Assembly (NCBI GenBank): GCA_021234155.1
Contig: JAJEKV010000327.1
Location: forward strand, 126,001 to 190,000
Direction of reading: 5' to 3'
Origin: Isoetes taiwanensis
Lineage: Eukaryota; Streptophyta; Lycopodiopsida; Isoetales; Isoetaceae
Length of the DNA stretch: 64,000 bases
Below the pieces are notes generated by a model that saw only the letters and a list, made by a program, of their open reading frames with translations, searched no databases and was not told the DNA's origin. Every line of letters begins with the position of its first letter. Positions within the stretch are counted from its first letter, which is position 1. This document shows, in pieces, positions 44,421 to 55,889 of this stretch. The translations under genes were made by a program, and so were the position numbers.

Positions 44421-45864
44421 GTACCGTGGCAGACTTCATCTTCATCAACACATCTTAAGAGTACTCCATCCCTATTTACCTTGCACAAAATGTCACCAAC
44501 CAAGGAGTAAGTCAAACATTTTAACTTAAACTTGTAAGTTTGGCTTTTTGAAAATTTAGAAGGTATCTCTTGATACTGAAGGAACCTCCTAATAGGTTGT
44601 TGCCAACCTTGAGCTGGTATAGTTGACAAGTCCTGCTCATCTACAACCATTTCTTCTTCTTGTACAACCTCCTCATGTTCAAAGTAGGCAGCAGGCAAGT
44701 ATAAACTCGGATTGTTCAAGACATGAATAACCTTTACCTTTAAATCATAAGATTGAAGCCTACAAGCCCACCTATGAAGCTTAGGTTTTTCTAATTTCTT
44801 ACCATACAAAAAGGGCATGGGGTTCTCTTTGCATGTAGATAGTGGCTTGGGATTTTTTGTAAAAGATGTCCCCTGTCTCTCTATCAAAAGATGAGAGCAA
44901 AGACACTCCTCTCTATCTTAGCATACTTCTCTTCAGTTTGAGACCATTGTTTGCTTGCAAAAGCAATAGGGTGCCTATCTGCAAAATGGCAACTCCAAAG
45001 AGCCTTTTTAGTAATAGTTATGTAAACTTTAAATGGTAATGAAAGGTCTGGAGTTTTTAAAAGTGTAGAATGGCAAATAGCCTCTATGATCTGCAAAAAA
45101 AGCTTTTTCACACTCATCAGTCCAAACAACAGGCCTATATTTACTTTCTCTTTTACTAACTTGGCCTACTCTAGTTAATTTAGAGATAGGACTAATAAGG
45201 TGAGAGAAATTAGGCACATACACCCTTAAGAAAGAGGTCATTCCCATAAATCCCTTGACTTCTTTAATTGTCCGGGTGTTTGAAGCTTTTTAAAGCTATG
45301 ATCTTCTCTTCACTACTTGAAGGCCTTTTGCGAAAACCTCATGGCCTAAGAGCTGGCCTTTGGATGCCAAAAGATGCACTTCTTTGGGTTTAGATTAACT
45401 CGGTCACATGCGCACAATGTAAATATCCTTGTTAGCTCACGAAATATGATCACTTGTATCGATTACCTAAGCATAAATCATCAAGATAAACTCTGAATTG
45501 CTCGGGAGTCATGTTTGCAAAGACAAGTATCCATAGCTCTACGAAATGTAGCGGGGGGCATTCATTAAGCCAAAAGGCATCCTTTTCATTGCATAAGTTC
45601 CCCATGGAGTAATGAAGGATGTCTTTGGCTGATCTTCCTTTTGATGCTAATCTGATTAAAACCAGAGAAACCATCCAAAAATGAGTACATAGACTTGCCA
45701 GCCATCGTGATAAAGGATTTCTTCCAAAAGGGCAAAGGGTAACAATCTTTAACAGTAGCTTTATTTAGATCTCTATAATCCACACATATTCTTAGAGAAC
45801 CATTCTTTTTTAGAACTGGAACAATACAAGAAACCCAAGAAGGGTTCACAATGTCAACTATCAA
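44414..45864 (-). pseudogene. Gypsy reverse transcriptase and RNase H, frameshifted
   Basis: Reverse transcriptase blocks in order on the minus strand: SWVSCIVPVLKKNGSLRICV then DYRDLNKATVKDCYPLP (45.83-45.73 kb), YSFLDGFSGFNQISI, and FRVYLDDLCLGN with the YLDD catalytic site (about 45.49 kb). Then come VKGFMGMTSFLRVYVPNFSH-like thumb sequence and the linked RNase H: FKVYITITKKALWSCHFADR then HPIAFASKQWSQTEEKYAKI. The position of the first RNase H Asp (usually YTDAS) reads YITIT, so this domain looks inactive. LHRWACRLQSYDLKVKVIHV and the connection to integrase follow. Several frameshifts separate the pieces. Confidence 0.85.
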
Positions 45865-48686
45865 AGCGACTCATGCATTTTGAATAATTCCTGCTTGATA
45901 AGATCTAAAAGTGAGGAATTAATTCTTCTCAATCTCTGCATGACAGGTTTAGTATCTTCACGAACTTTTATCTCAAACTCACAAATGCTCCTATCAACTC
46001 CTTTCAATTCTGAATATTCCCAAGCAAAAACATCCACCCAATCTTCAAAGTACTTAATCATTTTACCTTTGCAATCTTCATCATATAGATCTCCCATTTG
46101 CAAAGTCCTGGACATACCTCCCTTATGCACTTCAAGTTCTTTGTGTGATTCCTCTTGTGCTAGGTTGATGGTCAAGATAGGATGAAACTGAGAGAGTTCA
46201 TCCTCATCTAGGACATCTTCCTTGATAGCTCCCTCAGAGAGATGCTCTAAGAGTGTTTTCCTGCACAAAGAATCAGCCTCAAAGTTTTTAGACCTTAGAA
46301 TATGATAAATTTCCCAATGATCAAAAAAAGTTAGCAATTCTCGAGCTTGTGTGTTCAGATCCTCCATATCTTGATGTTTTGTTTGGTATTCTCCCAAAAT
46401 CTGTTTGCAAACAAGTTGTGAGTCTCCATAGATAACAATATGGGAAATATTCATGAACCTTGCTTCCTGTAGGCCTGCAATGAGGGCCCTATACTCTGCT
46501 GCATTAGAAGAAATATTAGGATGAATTCTCCCTATCTTAGTCATCAGCTTAAGATCTGCATCCTTCAGAATAGCAGCAGAAGAAGCAATCCCTAATTTTT
46601 TAGACATACCTCCATCAAACCAAAGGTAGGCCTTGTTTTCTTTTGGATCAGGGAACTCTACATGAGCAAAGTTGATAACTTCTGCATTCATATCAACATC
46701 TAGACCTAAACTGTAAACTCCTAGCTCTTCTTCCGGTATATCCACATCTACGAACCTAATATTAGCAGAGGGGTCAGTTTTGTTTACCAATTTAATGGAA
46801 GTTGCTCCATTTGAAATAGTACAAATGCCTTCAGACCATATAGGCCTAGCATCTACTGTTTTCATCCACCTTCTTCCCAGTAATAAATCATAGATGTTAG
46901 CATGGTTAACATTCTCAAAATCAACTACCACAAATGTAGCTAAAACAATAATTCCTCCTGTATTAACAGACACATTCCTCACCACTCCTTTTGGCACTAC
47001 CTTAGCATTGGAAAAGGATTTTAGAACAATAGAAGTATTGTCTTCTACCTTGAGATTCAGTGTTTTCATAACATGATAAGGCATGACATTGAGAGAAGAA
47101 CCTCCATCCAGCAAGACCTTATCTAAATGGGAAGTACCTATAGTAGCACTACAAGTAAAAGCACCTGGATCTTCAGTGTGCTCAGGTAAGGCTACAGAAA
47201 TGTTGTTGCAAGTTTCTGCAGCAATTTCTTCAACATTTTGGGTATTCTTAATAAACTTTTCCCTGTATGATGGTGCAATCCTTAATAGAGTTAGTAAGTC
47301 TACAGTAACCTTGGAATTTTTCATAAGCAATTCAAATTCATCTAGCTCAGAATCTTTCTGTTTATACCTTTGAGCAGGGGGAGGAGCTATATTTTGGGGA
47401 TTTGGCTGAAATGTTACCTTAGGAGCTGTAATTGGTGGAACAGAACTTGCAGAGGTACCTGAATGAAGCCTAGCACGTGTTTGCACAACCATAACATCTT
47501 GTTCTTCTTGCTCTTCTGCACAAGTCTCAATAAAACTAACATTTGACACCTGTTTACCTTTTTCTTGCTTTGCAAGGTAATTTTTGACACTGCAGAATTT
47601 CTCCTCATGACCTATCTCTTTACAAAAAGAACAAACAGGACATTCTCTACCAAAATGGCCCCTTTTGTGGCATTTAGGACAAGATCTTGCAAAGCAATTT
47701 TCAGCCCTATGGTAGGGCTTACCACAGTTTGTGCATTCAGGTATGGTAGAGCTAGAAGAAAGAGCATTATTACCATTTTTTAACTCCATAAGTTGTTTGG
47801 TAACTTCTAAAAGAGCTTCAGATACCTTACTTATCTCATATTTCATTTCTGAAACCTGAGGGTCTAACTCTTCAGCTTTTAGCTTCTTCTTTTCTTTCTG
47901 AACTGCATACACAGGGACAACATTAGCATAATGTAACTCCTGCTCAGTATCATAATGAGGAGGGTAGAATGGATCTCTGACTTCTTCATCGGGCAAATAG
48001 CTTAGCATTTCTACTAAATCTACAGCCTTTACAAATGTCTTATGGATAGAATCTAGCTCACCAAACTTTTGAAATTTTAATAGCTTCCTATAGATCTTAG
48101 GTCTGGACATCAAACCTCTGATAAAGGAAGCAACTAGATGCAAAGTTGGGTGGGAAACATGATTCCTATTACACACCAGCAAATAAGAGTTAAATCTTTC
48201 CACATACTGTTTCACACTTTCACCAGATTTAATAGAAAAGGAATTTAGCTCAAAAACAAGATCCTGGGGTGAAGTAGTCTTACCAAACCTTGACAGAAAT
48301 CTTTGTTCCAATTCATCCCACTTAGTACCTATTGACAGTTCAAAATCCAACCAGGACCTGGCCTCATCACCTTTCATGCATTTGGTAAACTCAGCAAACC
48401 TGGTACCTTTCTTCTTTCCATGCTCCTCATAATAGTCTTCAAAAGTCTTCAAGAAATGGTTAGCATTCATGGAAGAATCATAACAAGGGGGGGAAACAGG
48501 TACAGTAAGCTCAAAATGATAAGGAGCTTGTGGAGGAATAGGCAAAGTGGAAACATTTGCAACATTTGTTGTGGATCTGGTAGCCACTTTCATGCTTACC
48601 CCTACCAGATCTGGTTGACCTGTTACCTCAGGTGGTTCAGCAGGCTCAGCAGTCTCAGCAAGCTTTCTTGGTGCCATGGAGTTCAA
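45861..48686 (-). CDS. Gypsy gag-protease-extra RNase H polyprotein (941 codons)
   Basis: The longest open frame in the window. ATG at 48686. Residues about 60-220 are a retrotransposon gag capsid domain (DEARSWLDFELSIGTKWDEL, FNSYLLVCNR). Residues about 330-385 contain zinc knuckles (CTNCGKPYHRAENC, CPKCHKRGHFGREC, CSFCKEIGHEEKFC). Near 540-565 is a retropepsin-like site (VLLDGGSSLNVMPYHVMKTL). Residues about 700-835 form an RNase H: AYLWFDGG, SNAAEYRALIAGLQEA, IYGDSQLVCKQILGEYQTKH and NFEADSL supply the D-E-D-D pattern. The frame ends at the start of reverse transcriptase (REDTKPVMQRLRRINSSLL). An RNase H placed before reverse transcriptase is the unusual point. Confidence 0.92.
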   Translation of the reverse strand: MNSMAPRKLAETAEPAEPPEVTGQPDLVGVSMKVATRSTTNVANVSTLPIPPQAPYHFELTVPVSPPCYDSSMNANHFLKTFEDYYEEHGKKKGTRFAEFTKCMKGDEARSWLDFELSIGTKWDELEQRFLSRFGKTTSPQDLVFELNSFSIKSGESVKQYVERFNSYLLVCNRNHVSHPTLHLVASFIRGLMSRPKIYRKLLKFQKFGELDSIHKTFVKAVDLVEMLSYLPDEEVRDPFYPPHYDTEQELHYANVVPVYAVQKEKKKLKAEELDPQVSEMKYEISKVSEALLEVTKQLMELKNGNNALSSSSTIPECTNCGKPYHRAENCFARSCPKCHKRGHFGRECPVCSFCKEIGHEEKFCSVKNYLAKQEKGKQVSNVSFIETCAEEQEEQDVMVVQTRARLHSGTSASSVPPITAPKVTFQPNPQNIAPPPAQRYKQKDSELDEFELLMKNSKVTVDLLTLLRIAPSYREKFIKNTQNVEEIAAETCNNISVALPEHTEDPGAFTCSATIGTSHLDKVLLDGGSSLNVMPYHVMKTLNLKVEDNTSIVLKSFSNAKVVPKGVVRNVSVNTGGIIVLATFVVVDFENVNHANIYDLLLGRRWMKTVDARPIWSEGICTISNGATSIKLVNKTDPSANIRFVDVDIPEEELGVYSLGLDVDMNAEVINFAHVEFPDPKENKAYLWFDGGMSKKLGIASSAAILKDADLKLMTKIGRIHPNISSNAAEYRALIAGLQEARFMNISHIVIYGDSQLVCKQILGEYQTKHQDMEDLNTQARELLTFFDHWEIYHILRSKNFEADSLCRKTLLEHLSEGAIKEDVLDEDELSQFHPILTINLAQEESHKELEVHKGGMSRTLQMGDLYDEDCKGKMIKYFEDWVDVFAWEYSELKGVDRSICEFEIKVREDTKPVMQRLRRINSSLLDLIKQELFKMHESL

Positions 48687-48699
48687 CTTCCAGGTGAAA

Positions 48700-48717
48700 A
48701 TCTCGGTAGGACCTCCA
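48700..48717 (-). other. Gypsy primer-binding site (tRNA-Gln type)
   Basis: The minus strand reads TGGAGGTCCTACCGAGAT three bases after the LTR end. Its complement ATCTCGGTAGGACCTCCA corresponds, as I recall it, to the 3' end of plant tRNA-Gln plus CCA with one difference. The start codon of gag follows 13 nt later. Confidence 0.7.
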
Positions 48718-48720
48718 AAA

Positions 48721-51205
48721 TGTTAGCCTAAAACCTGGAATTTTAGTCTAACCTCAAGGAAGCTCAAACAAAATGGTTAGGACCTCCATATCACTTAGGG
48801 TGATCAATCCTCAATATATGAGGCGAGAAAAGTCATTTTGGAATACTGGTTTCTCCAAAATCACTAGAGTCCCTGAAACTGAAAAAACTGTCAGAGTAAA
48901 AATTGGCCTTGCAGACACACCTTGTGAGATTTTTGAGATGTGATTGGTGGTACGGATGATCAACAAGTAGAGGAAACTGATGGTGAAGATTTGACTTGAT
49001 TTGAATAGGGGAAGGTTGAGAAAATCTAGGTCAAATTCGGGTCAAAAAGTTGGCCAGTGCCAAAACAGAGAGCCAAAATTTGCAGATGGAGTTTGATAAG
49101 GAAGTTTGAGTTGGGATCTGTGCAGGCAACTTCAAAATAGCCCCTGGATCATGTGCATAGGGTTTAAATAGCAAAAAAGAGTTTTAGTTTCTCTGTAAGT
49201 AGCCGAGGCCTCAAGAAAAGAACAAACTCTGTGTCAGTTATGGAAAAAAGTCTTTTTATGTGTTTTCCCTCAATGTGTAGGTTTCTAAGGTTTTTATGAA
49301 GATGAAATGCAACTATCTGAAAAGAATATAACTTGGAATAAATATTTTGGGTTTTGTTTTTAGTTTTTAGCTTTAGAAGCACAATGCAGGATTACAAAAG
49401 GAAGGAAGGAAGGAAGGAAGTATATACAATGGTGACAATAACTTTCCAGGCAAAGACTATGCATTATATAAATGTAACACAAGAACTTTGATAGTGTCAG
49501 CAAGGCATTACCAAATTCAAACATATAATAGTGTTTGAAAGCAAAATTTAGGTCTGTCTGAGTCTCTAACGAATCTCAGAACTACCAATGAAGCCGAAGG
49601 AAATGATTTTTTGAGTTGTAGTTGAAGTGCCTCAATTGTCAAACAAGTCACACCGGGACAGATCTTCAATTCCGAGCAGAGCAGAGCAAAATCCGAATAG
49701 AGCAGAGCAAGATAATATCAGAATATCAAAATGCGCCAAGATCACAGAGGTCTATCTCTGAGGGGACGTCCTGATTTGATCTATTTTCTTGGCTTAAGAA
49801 CTGTTCTTCCCAAAAGCTAGCTCGGTTGAGTGATTTGAGGCCAAAATTTAGCAATTTCCATCGAATCAAGTGCCACAAAGGATCCCCAAGGTTTCGGAAA
49901 AGGTTTAGGAGCTGATTTCGGGCAAAAATTGGCGGGCTTCAATCGGATTTAGGCAAGAATTGGCCGGATTTAGCAGCTTCCCTTATTTCCTAGGGTTCGC
50001 CGAAAATTTTCAACTGTGATATATCCCACAGGCCAAAACGAGTCTGGAAGCTCCTGTATATAAGGAATAATGTTGACCCCACTATTAACTTTGCGTGCCA
50101 CGCAGAGGGGACAACCAGCCCGTGTCTGGCCCCCACGCCCTGCTGCCACGTGGAAATGAGAATGAAAATGGGGGGGGTGACCTGGAACTATGCAGAAATA
50201 GATAGGGTAGATAGGCTAGAATAGGTTTTTTTATTTTTTTTGGCACGCATCCCAAGAATCCAATTTTGAAGGCCTTCCCAAGGGTTTTTTTCGAATTTTA
50301 AAAGACCAAGTTAGCTCTTTTTTGCCAAGCTTTCCATCTAGAGGTTTTTAGGTCAAACTGAAACATTTGAATTTTGGTCCCTTTTGACCCATGGTCAATG
50401 AATATTGTAACATAGGGATGGTGAACAAATCATGGGAAAAGATGGGGGAAAAGGTGTAAATAGGCTATACTAGGGTTTAGGAAGATGAAATGAGGATGAA
50501 AAAAGAGTTTTCTTGCCTTTGAAGGTTTTCAAGATTACTAGGGGACAATTCTCAAATGAAGGTGGGATCAATAAAAATAAGTAGTGGAATGATGAGAAAA
50601 GGTCTCAAAAGTGGAAACAATGGTGAAGGAAAAGTTTTGAAGGCTCTTGGGATATAGAAAGGAGGATGTAAGATGAATGGAATGAAGAAGAGATGGGTAC
50701 CTCTGTAGCACTTGATCTTATCTCAAATTGTTTCTAAGGCTCAAATCATACCTCCTAGTGAAGATAGGTTTGCTCAAAGCCTAAGGTCTTCCAAACTTCT
50801 ATAAGGGTCTTCCAAACTTCAAGGCTAGAATAAGAGCAAATTTCACTTCTAGGGTAGCATCCTCATGTGTGTGACTTCAAACTACTAATGCAACTCAAGC
50901 AAGCTTCATAAGGTTGAGCTTTGGTAAAATGTCTTGTGCCTCCTTGATAAACTTGCTATAGCCTTTGCCTGGTCTTCAAATCAAAGGAAAATGTTAAACA
51001 AATGGGAATGTGTCTAGAAAGGTGTTTTACCTCAAGGAAAAGACTAGGCCATAATAGGAGATCCCCAATGTCTTCCAATCTTGGTCAAATGTCTTCCAAA
51101 CTCTGATGGGATCACAATACCTGGAACTTTTCCTTAAAGGGAATATAAATGAAACAAAGGTTTTGATACATAGATGCTGGTCCATGTTGCCAAAAATGGG
51201 CAACA
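48721..51205 (-). repeat. Gypsy 5' LTR (right, 2485 bp)
   Basis: TGTTAGCC...GGGCAACA, the partner of 40271-42733. It has a private (GGAA)5 microsatellite at about 49400-49419 that is absent from the left LTR. The open frames inside duplicate those of the other LTR. Confidence 0.93.
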
Positions 51206-51210
51206 GGATG

Positions 51211-51477
51211 GTGATAAGAAGTTGGGAACTGTCCTTTACTTGTTGATAAGGTACTGAATGTCCTGGTCTTCCAAAAAAATAAAGAATAAAGTACAGTTCA
51301 GGTATACAATCAAAGGACCCTACCAAGCCTTTGCTTCCCATGACAAGAAATTCCTTTCCTTATTAATGGGTGTACACGTGACCATATTATTGTCATGTAC
51401 TCATCGGGAAGTTGTCAGGTGTCAACCTTTTAGTCAGACATCTATGAGGTGGACAGGTACCTATATAACAACGATCA
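51211..51477 (+). other. DNA between the gypsy TSD and LINE ORF2
   Basis: Continues the pre-insertion sequence from 40270. It contains no recognised domain and leads directly into the ORF2 start. It may be LINE inter-ORF sequence or part of the older insert at 39.34-40.27 kb. Confidence 0.35.
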
Positions 51478-52215
51478 ATGATTATCATCTCTTGGAATCT
51501 GCGCGGAATTAAGGGGGTCCTCAAAAGGGGCAGGGTCCTAGGCGCAATTAGATCTATGAAAGCTGATATCATATTACTACAGGAGCACAGACTCCCAGAT
51601 TTTTAAGGTCCATAGGGAGCTGGGTGGGTGGGGATTACTTCTTTCTTAGCTGTCTTTGCTTTCAAATAACTAAAAGGAGGCACATGTATTCTATGGAAAG
51701 GCCTACAACATAAGCTTCAGTTTGCTGGCAGGGACGGCAGATGGCAATCTATGATATTTGAAACAAAGGGCTGTCAATGGGGGCTCCTCAATGTGTATGC
51801 ATCCAATGTTCCTGTTGAAAGAGCGGTGATGTGGAGGGAGCTGGAAAGCTGGATAACCCAAAATGGTGGAGGGGTCGAGAACTGGATTCTTGGTGGGGAT
51901 CTGCATATGACAGATGTTTGGGACCAAAAGATAGGTTTGCACCGAAATCTGCAAGAAAATGAAGAAGTCGCATGGAATTCCCTCCGCAACAACATCGGTC
52001 TCTCACTTGTACCTCCCTCTAATGCTACCTTCTGTTGGTCAAATAAGAAAAAGAGGCAAGACAGGGTGTATTGCTTACTTGACAGATTCTATATGGCCAA
52101 TAAATCAGCGTGTTTTATGGATAAGTGTTATGTGGAAGGCGAGCTCACTTTCTCTCATTCGGATCATGTACCATAGAAGCTTGTTCTTGAAGGAACCCCT
52201 ACTATGAGGAAACAA
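51478..52215 (+). pseudogene. LINE ORF2, endonuclease part
   Basis: ATG at 51478 opens MIIISWNLRGIKGVLKRGRV then ADIILLQEHRLP, the N terminus of an APE-like endonuclease that nicks target DNA. A stop and frameshift at about 51600 break it. The domain resumes (51751-52176) with WGLLNVYASNVPVERAVMWR, ENWILGGDL (usually GGDFN), DRVYCLLDRFYMANKSACFM and FSHSDHVP, where SDH is the catalytic His motif. Protein homology jumps at about 52220 to sequence that normally follows reverse transcriptase. Confidence 0.85.
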
Positions 52216-54046
52216 GATAATGTTCCGTTTTGAATTCTACATTGAAAGGACGGTGGGAGCCAATTGTGACCAGAATTAAAAAAAAAATTGGGACATATGC
52301 ATCTTGCTTATCCTTAGCTGGAAGAATACAGATTGCTAATGCTGTTATAGGGAGTACTCATGTTTATTTCTCTTCAGCTATCATTGGGGACAAAGCTTCA
52401 TATGCCAGAAATAGAGACAGCCATCAGGAAGTTTATTTGGCAGGGCACACACAAGGTAGCATAAGATGACTTGACCAAGTCCAAGAAAGATGGGGGGCTG
52501 GGATGCAAGGACCTCTTTGTTCAGGCACAAGCTCTAGCAACTAAAATGATATGGAGAGCTATTCATAATAACTCTCCTTCCCCAGCTCAAAAACTGATTA
52601 AGTATTGGGTGCAAGAATCCTACCCTGTGGGCAGCCATACCTTGAAGCATCAACTTCCAGATTCTGCATATTTCCAGTTTAATCCCTGTCCAAACACCTC
52701 AAATATCTTAAGGAGAATGTTTGAGGCCTGGAACTTAGCCTCTCTATGCTATAGACCACCAGTTATTGATAGTAATTCTAAAGAGGTGAAATTTTTCCGG
52801 CATCCAGGTATAGCAGATAGTGACAATAACTGTCTGGCATGTATTCATCCACAAAAATACATGCAATGGCATCAAGCAGGTATCAGACAGATTGGGGACC
52901 TTTATGATGATGGTTCAGGTTGGAAATCGTGGGAAGAAATAAACAAACTAACTAAAGGTTCAAATCTGGACAAGGATATTTACAATGCAGTAATGGACAA
53001 AGTTGAGAATCTGGTAGATAGATATAGTGAGTGGAACTTCAAAGACAAAGAAATATATTCAGTGAAGGAAATATATAAAGCTCTGATCCAACACAAACCT
53101 TCCAGAGCTGCCTCTCTCTGGAATTGCAGGCAAAAGGTTCTAGCAAATGTATGTAAAAAGGGTTGGAAGAGCTACACAGCCAATAAAATAAGGACCTTTA
53201 ACTGGCTTATACTGCATCAAGAACTGATGACCAACCAAAGGAAAGCCAAGTTTGACTCATCTATATCAGGGAGATGTCTCATGGGATGTGGAGAGGAGGA
53301 ATCTTCCAACCATGTCTTCCAATGCAGGATCATTAATGAATTCTGGAGCTGGACTGCCCAGATTAATAAAGGTACAATTGGAGGGAATGGTCTCCTTGAT
53401 TTTCTGAACACAGATGACAGGGTATTGAGCACAACAAGAGCACTTTTCTGCTGGGCAGTGTGAAAGCACAGAAATAGAGTTACAATGGAACACAAGAATC
53501 CAAACATTATCTGGCTTAAACAAACCTTCCTAGCTGAACTTGTGAACTCAGCAATTGCTCATAGATCCTTGAAGGGGATGAACTATGATAAAGGCTGGAC
53601 AGCCTTTGGTAGATTTCAAGGAGTCTATGATTTCTTTGTGCTTAATCTAACTATTGATGATGTTATTTTGCACAGATGCAATGAGGAGGCTTAACAGATA
53701 TGGAGTCCCGGATCGAGGTATGGGTGTTGCTGAAGACTCGGATAGTGAGGAGTCTAATCTTCCTGGGATTGAAGAAGAAGAAATTTTCATCCAACTGAAA
53801 CAAGAAATGATTCATGCAGCAACACTGAAGAAGATCCTGAAGAGAACAGAAGCTTGGAGACACAACAATCTCAGGCCTTATTTCATGAATTTATTCCATA
53901 AGTGGCAGCAGAAACGGGAGGCCCATATTTTCCTTCTTTTGGATTTCACCAATTATCCAGTTGCCAAATTAGATCTGTTCTTGAATATTTTTGGCAGACA
54001 AAGAGTACAGGATTTTACCATGCAAGATCTGATTGATGCACAGTAG
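52216..54046 (+). pseudogene. LINE ORF2, C-terminal part lacking reverse transcriptase
   Basis: Starts WEPIVTRIKKKIGTYASCLS then LAGRIQIANAVIGSTHVYFS, the segment just after the reverse transcriptase in plant LINEs. The whole polymerase domain (several hundred codons) is therefore deleted. From 52471 a 330-codon frame holds KKDGGLGCKDLFVQAQALAT and a zf-RVT domain: TFNWLILHQELMTNQRKAKF, then CLMGCGEEESSNHVFQC. After a stop at 53461 the frame continues to 53694, and a last frame (53654-54046) supplies an acidic, helical tail ending LIDAQ. Confidence 0.85.
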
Positions 54047-54278
54047 GAAACATCAGTCCACTTATGAACATATAATTTTGATTATCTGGTAATTTTATGC
54101 ATGTAATATGTAACAGACCTTAGTCTGGTTTTCAGCATATTTCCAAAACCTTTGGAATGTGTATTTGGCATTATGCCTAATAGTATACCTCTGATGGTAT
54201 ACAATATTACTATGTAAGTTTCTAGTATGAATACAAAACCCACCTTACCTCAAAAAAAAAAAAAAAAAAAAAAAAAAC
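54047..54278 (+). other. LINE 3' UTR and poly-A tail
   Basis: An AT-rich 3' UTR ends in 27 consecutive A (54252-54278). The sequence changes abruptly to the GC-richer neighbouring element at 54279. This fixes the 3' end of the LINE. Confidence 0.85.
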
Positions 54279-55889
54279 TCAATACGTCATTTTAGGAAAG
54301 GAGGCATTTTGCAAACCATTTAGGGCTTTGACCTCACTCCTCAATCTTGAGGGCCATCCTTGTGATGCTCCCTGAATATACGGACGTATACATACAGGGA
54401 CTTCCCCATCCCATGGCAATCAGCTCACCATGAGCAGGGCCCTCCGTCTAACTCGGACCATCCATAGAAAGATGCCCGGGTGGACACGGAGGTGTCATTC
54501 GGCCCACGCCTTCAATGGGACTCCTAAGTCGCGGAAGCGTGAATACATGTTAGCATACAGCATAAATCATACATAAATAACCACCACGAAGGGTGGCACA
54601 TCCATCCAAGTACTAACGACAAAAAGAAGATGCATCTAATCCTAAGGAAAACGCCCCAAACCCCGGGTTCTACCACGCTCCGGACTCTGGAGGATGGGGC
54701 GGCTCGGTCTCAAGAGATCGCCAGACAGAGGTATAACTGGCGTTATCGGGCATAGAACGATTGGCTAGGGTAGTCCACTCCATCCGCCCCCGTGCACACT
54801 TTGCGGATGAGTGAATCAAGCTATGGCGCCATTGTAGCCTTCCAGGGAGACGCAATCCCAAGGAATCACCCTTTGGGACTACTCACGGGGTTACATCTCC
54901 CTCGGGTCCGATGAGGCAGTCGGGGAGAAGTGTCCCCTTCGAGTCACTGATGAATCCATGGGTGAGCTAGAGGCCACGTCGCATCAGCAACCCCGCATCC
55001 GTGCAGGCCTCCTCCCCTAACTTTATCTTCAAAGTACGGGATGATCACACCACTGTACCCGGGGAGTGTCGGACCCATACTCAGCCCTCTACGTGGACCG
55101 ACTATTAGGCCTAGCCCCATGAAGGAGTCCCCCGTAGCCTTTTATGCTCAGTGAGACCCCACCCCACACTTCATCACTACGGCCCCTTATCCGGTGCTTC
55201 AATAATGCCATAGATTCCACGACTCGGTGGGATCTTGTGCCTGCCGCATCTAATGGGAATAATACAAGGCTCTATCTAGGAGCATACTACAATACATGGG
55301 CTCGGAGAGGTCTCTACCCCGTAATCCCCATCTCCCGAGTGCTAACTAAGCAAAGAACTACTAAACCATCAACCAAAGTACATACAGAGACTAGAGATAA
55401 GAATACTCACCGTATCAATCAAGGGTTAGCCTAACAGGTAAACCACATAGAAAAACAGAGAGAGAACACACCACAGAGAGGCGATATGCTATAGATCAAC
55501 AAAGTAACGTACTGACTAACCGTCAAATCAGTCTTGGGCTGCTCCATCTCGACTAGCTGAAGGGTGCCTGGCTGCTGCTTCTCCTCCTCCATCTCCAACT
55601 GCTCCTAATTCGAATTGGGGCCCAAAAGCCCTAATTTGGGTGTCCCACTTGGAAACCCTGCCTTGCCCAATTGATTTGGGCCAGGTGGCATGTGATTAAT
55701 TAACTAATTAAACTAATTAGGTTAATTAAGACAAAAATACCCTTAATTAGGTTTTATTAATTTAGCATAGCTAAATTAATTTCTTTTAGGTCAACCCCCT
55801 AGGTTAACATACCCCATGGTGGCGTATGCCTACTATGTGACGTGTCAGTATATTTATACATATACCGTATAAATACATGGAACGTCACA
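54279..55889 (-). repeat. Putative 3' LTR of a second Ty3-like element
   Basis: The right end at 55889 reads (minus strand) TGTGACGTTCCATG. It is preceded by GAGGACAGCATT...TTTCTAAGGTGGGGAGAA, the typical end of pol before the 3' LTR in chromovirus-type elements (AEDSIISKVGRM then stop). A block of about 1.6 kb without long frames follows. Its left border is unknown, since the LINE tail abuts it. It contains TATA-like and direct-repeat stretches near 55.7-55.85 kb. Confidence 0.5.

Larger units (their letters stand above)
40271..51205 (-). mobile_element. Ty3/gypsy (Tat-like) LTR retrotransposon, full length
   Basis: Two long LTRs (40271-42733 and 48721-51205) flank a minus-strand gag-pol region. 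The 5-bp sequence GGATG lies directly outside both (40266-40270 and 51206-51210), a perfect target duplication, so the borders are exact. The primer site is of tRNA-Gln type. Domain order: gag, protease, an extra RNase H, reverse transcriptase, degenerate RNase H, integrase. The extra RNase H points to the Tat (OTA) group. Frameshifts and stops interrupt pol after the first 941 codons, so this copy is not autonomous. Confidence 0.92.
36600..54278 (+). mobile_element. LINE retrotransposon, split by younger insertions
   Basis: ORF1 (37663-39336), ORF2 (51478-54046) and a 27-A tail at 54252-54278 line up in one orientation, the layout of plant L1-type LINEs. A 10.9-kb Ty3/gypsy element and flanking unrelated DNA separate the two ORFs. 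The 5' end is approximate and I found no target duplication next to the poly-A. ORF2 lacks the reverse transcriptase, so the element is defective. Confidence 0.75.
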
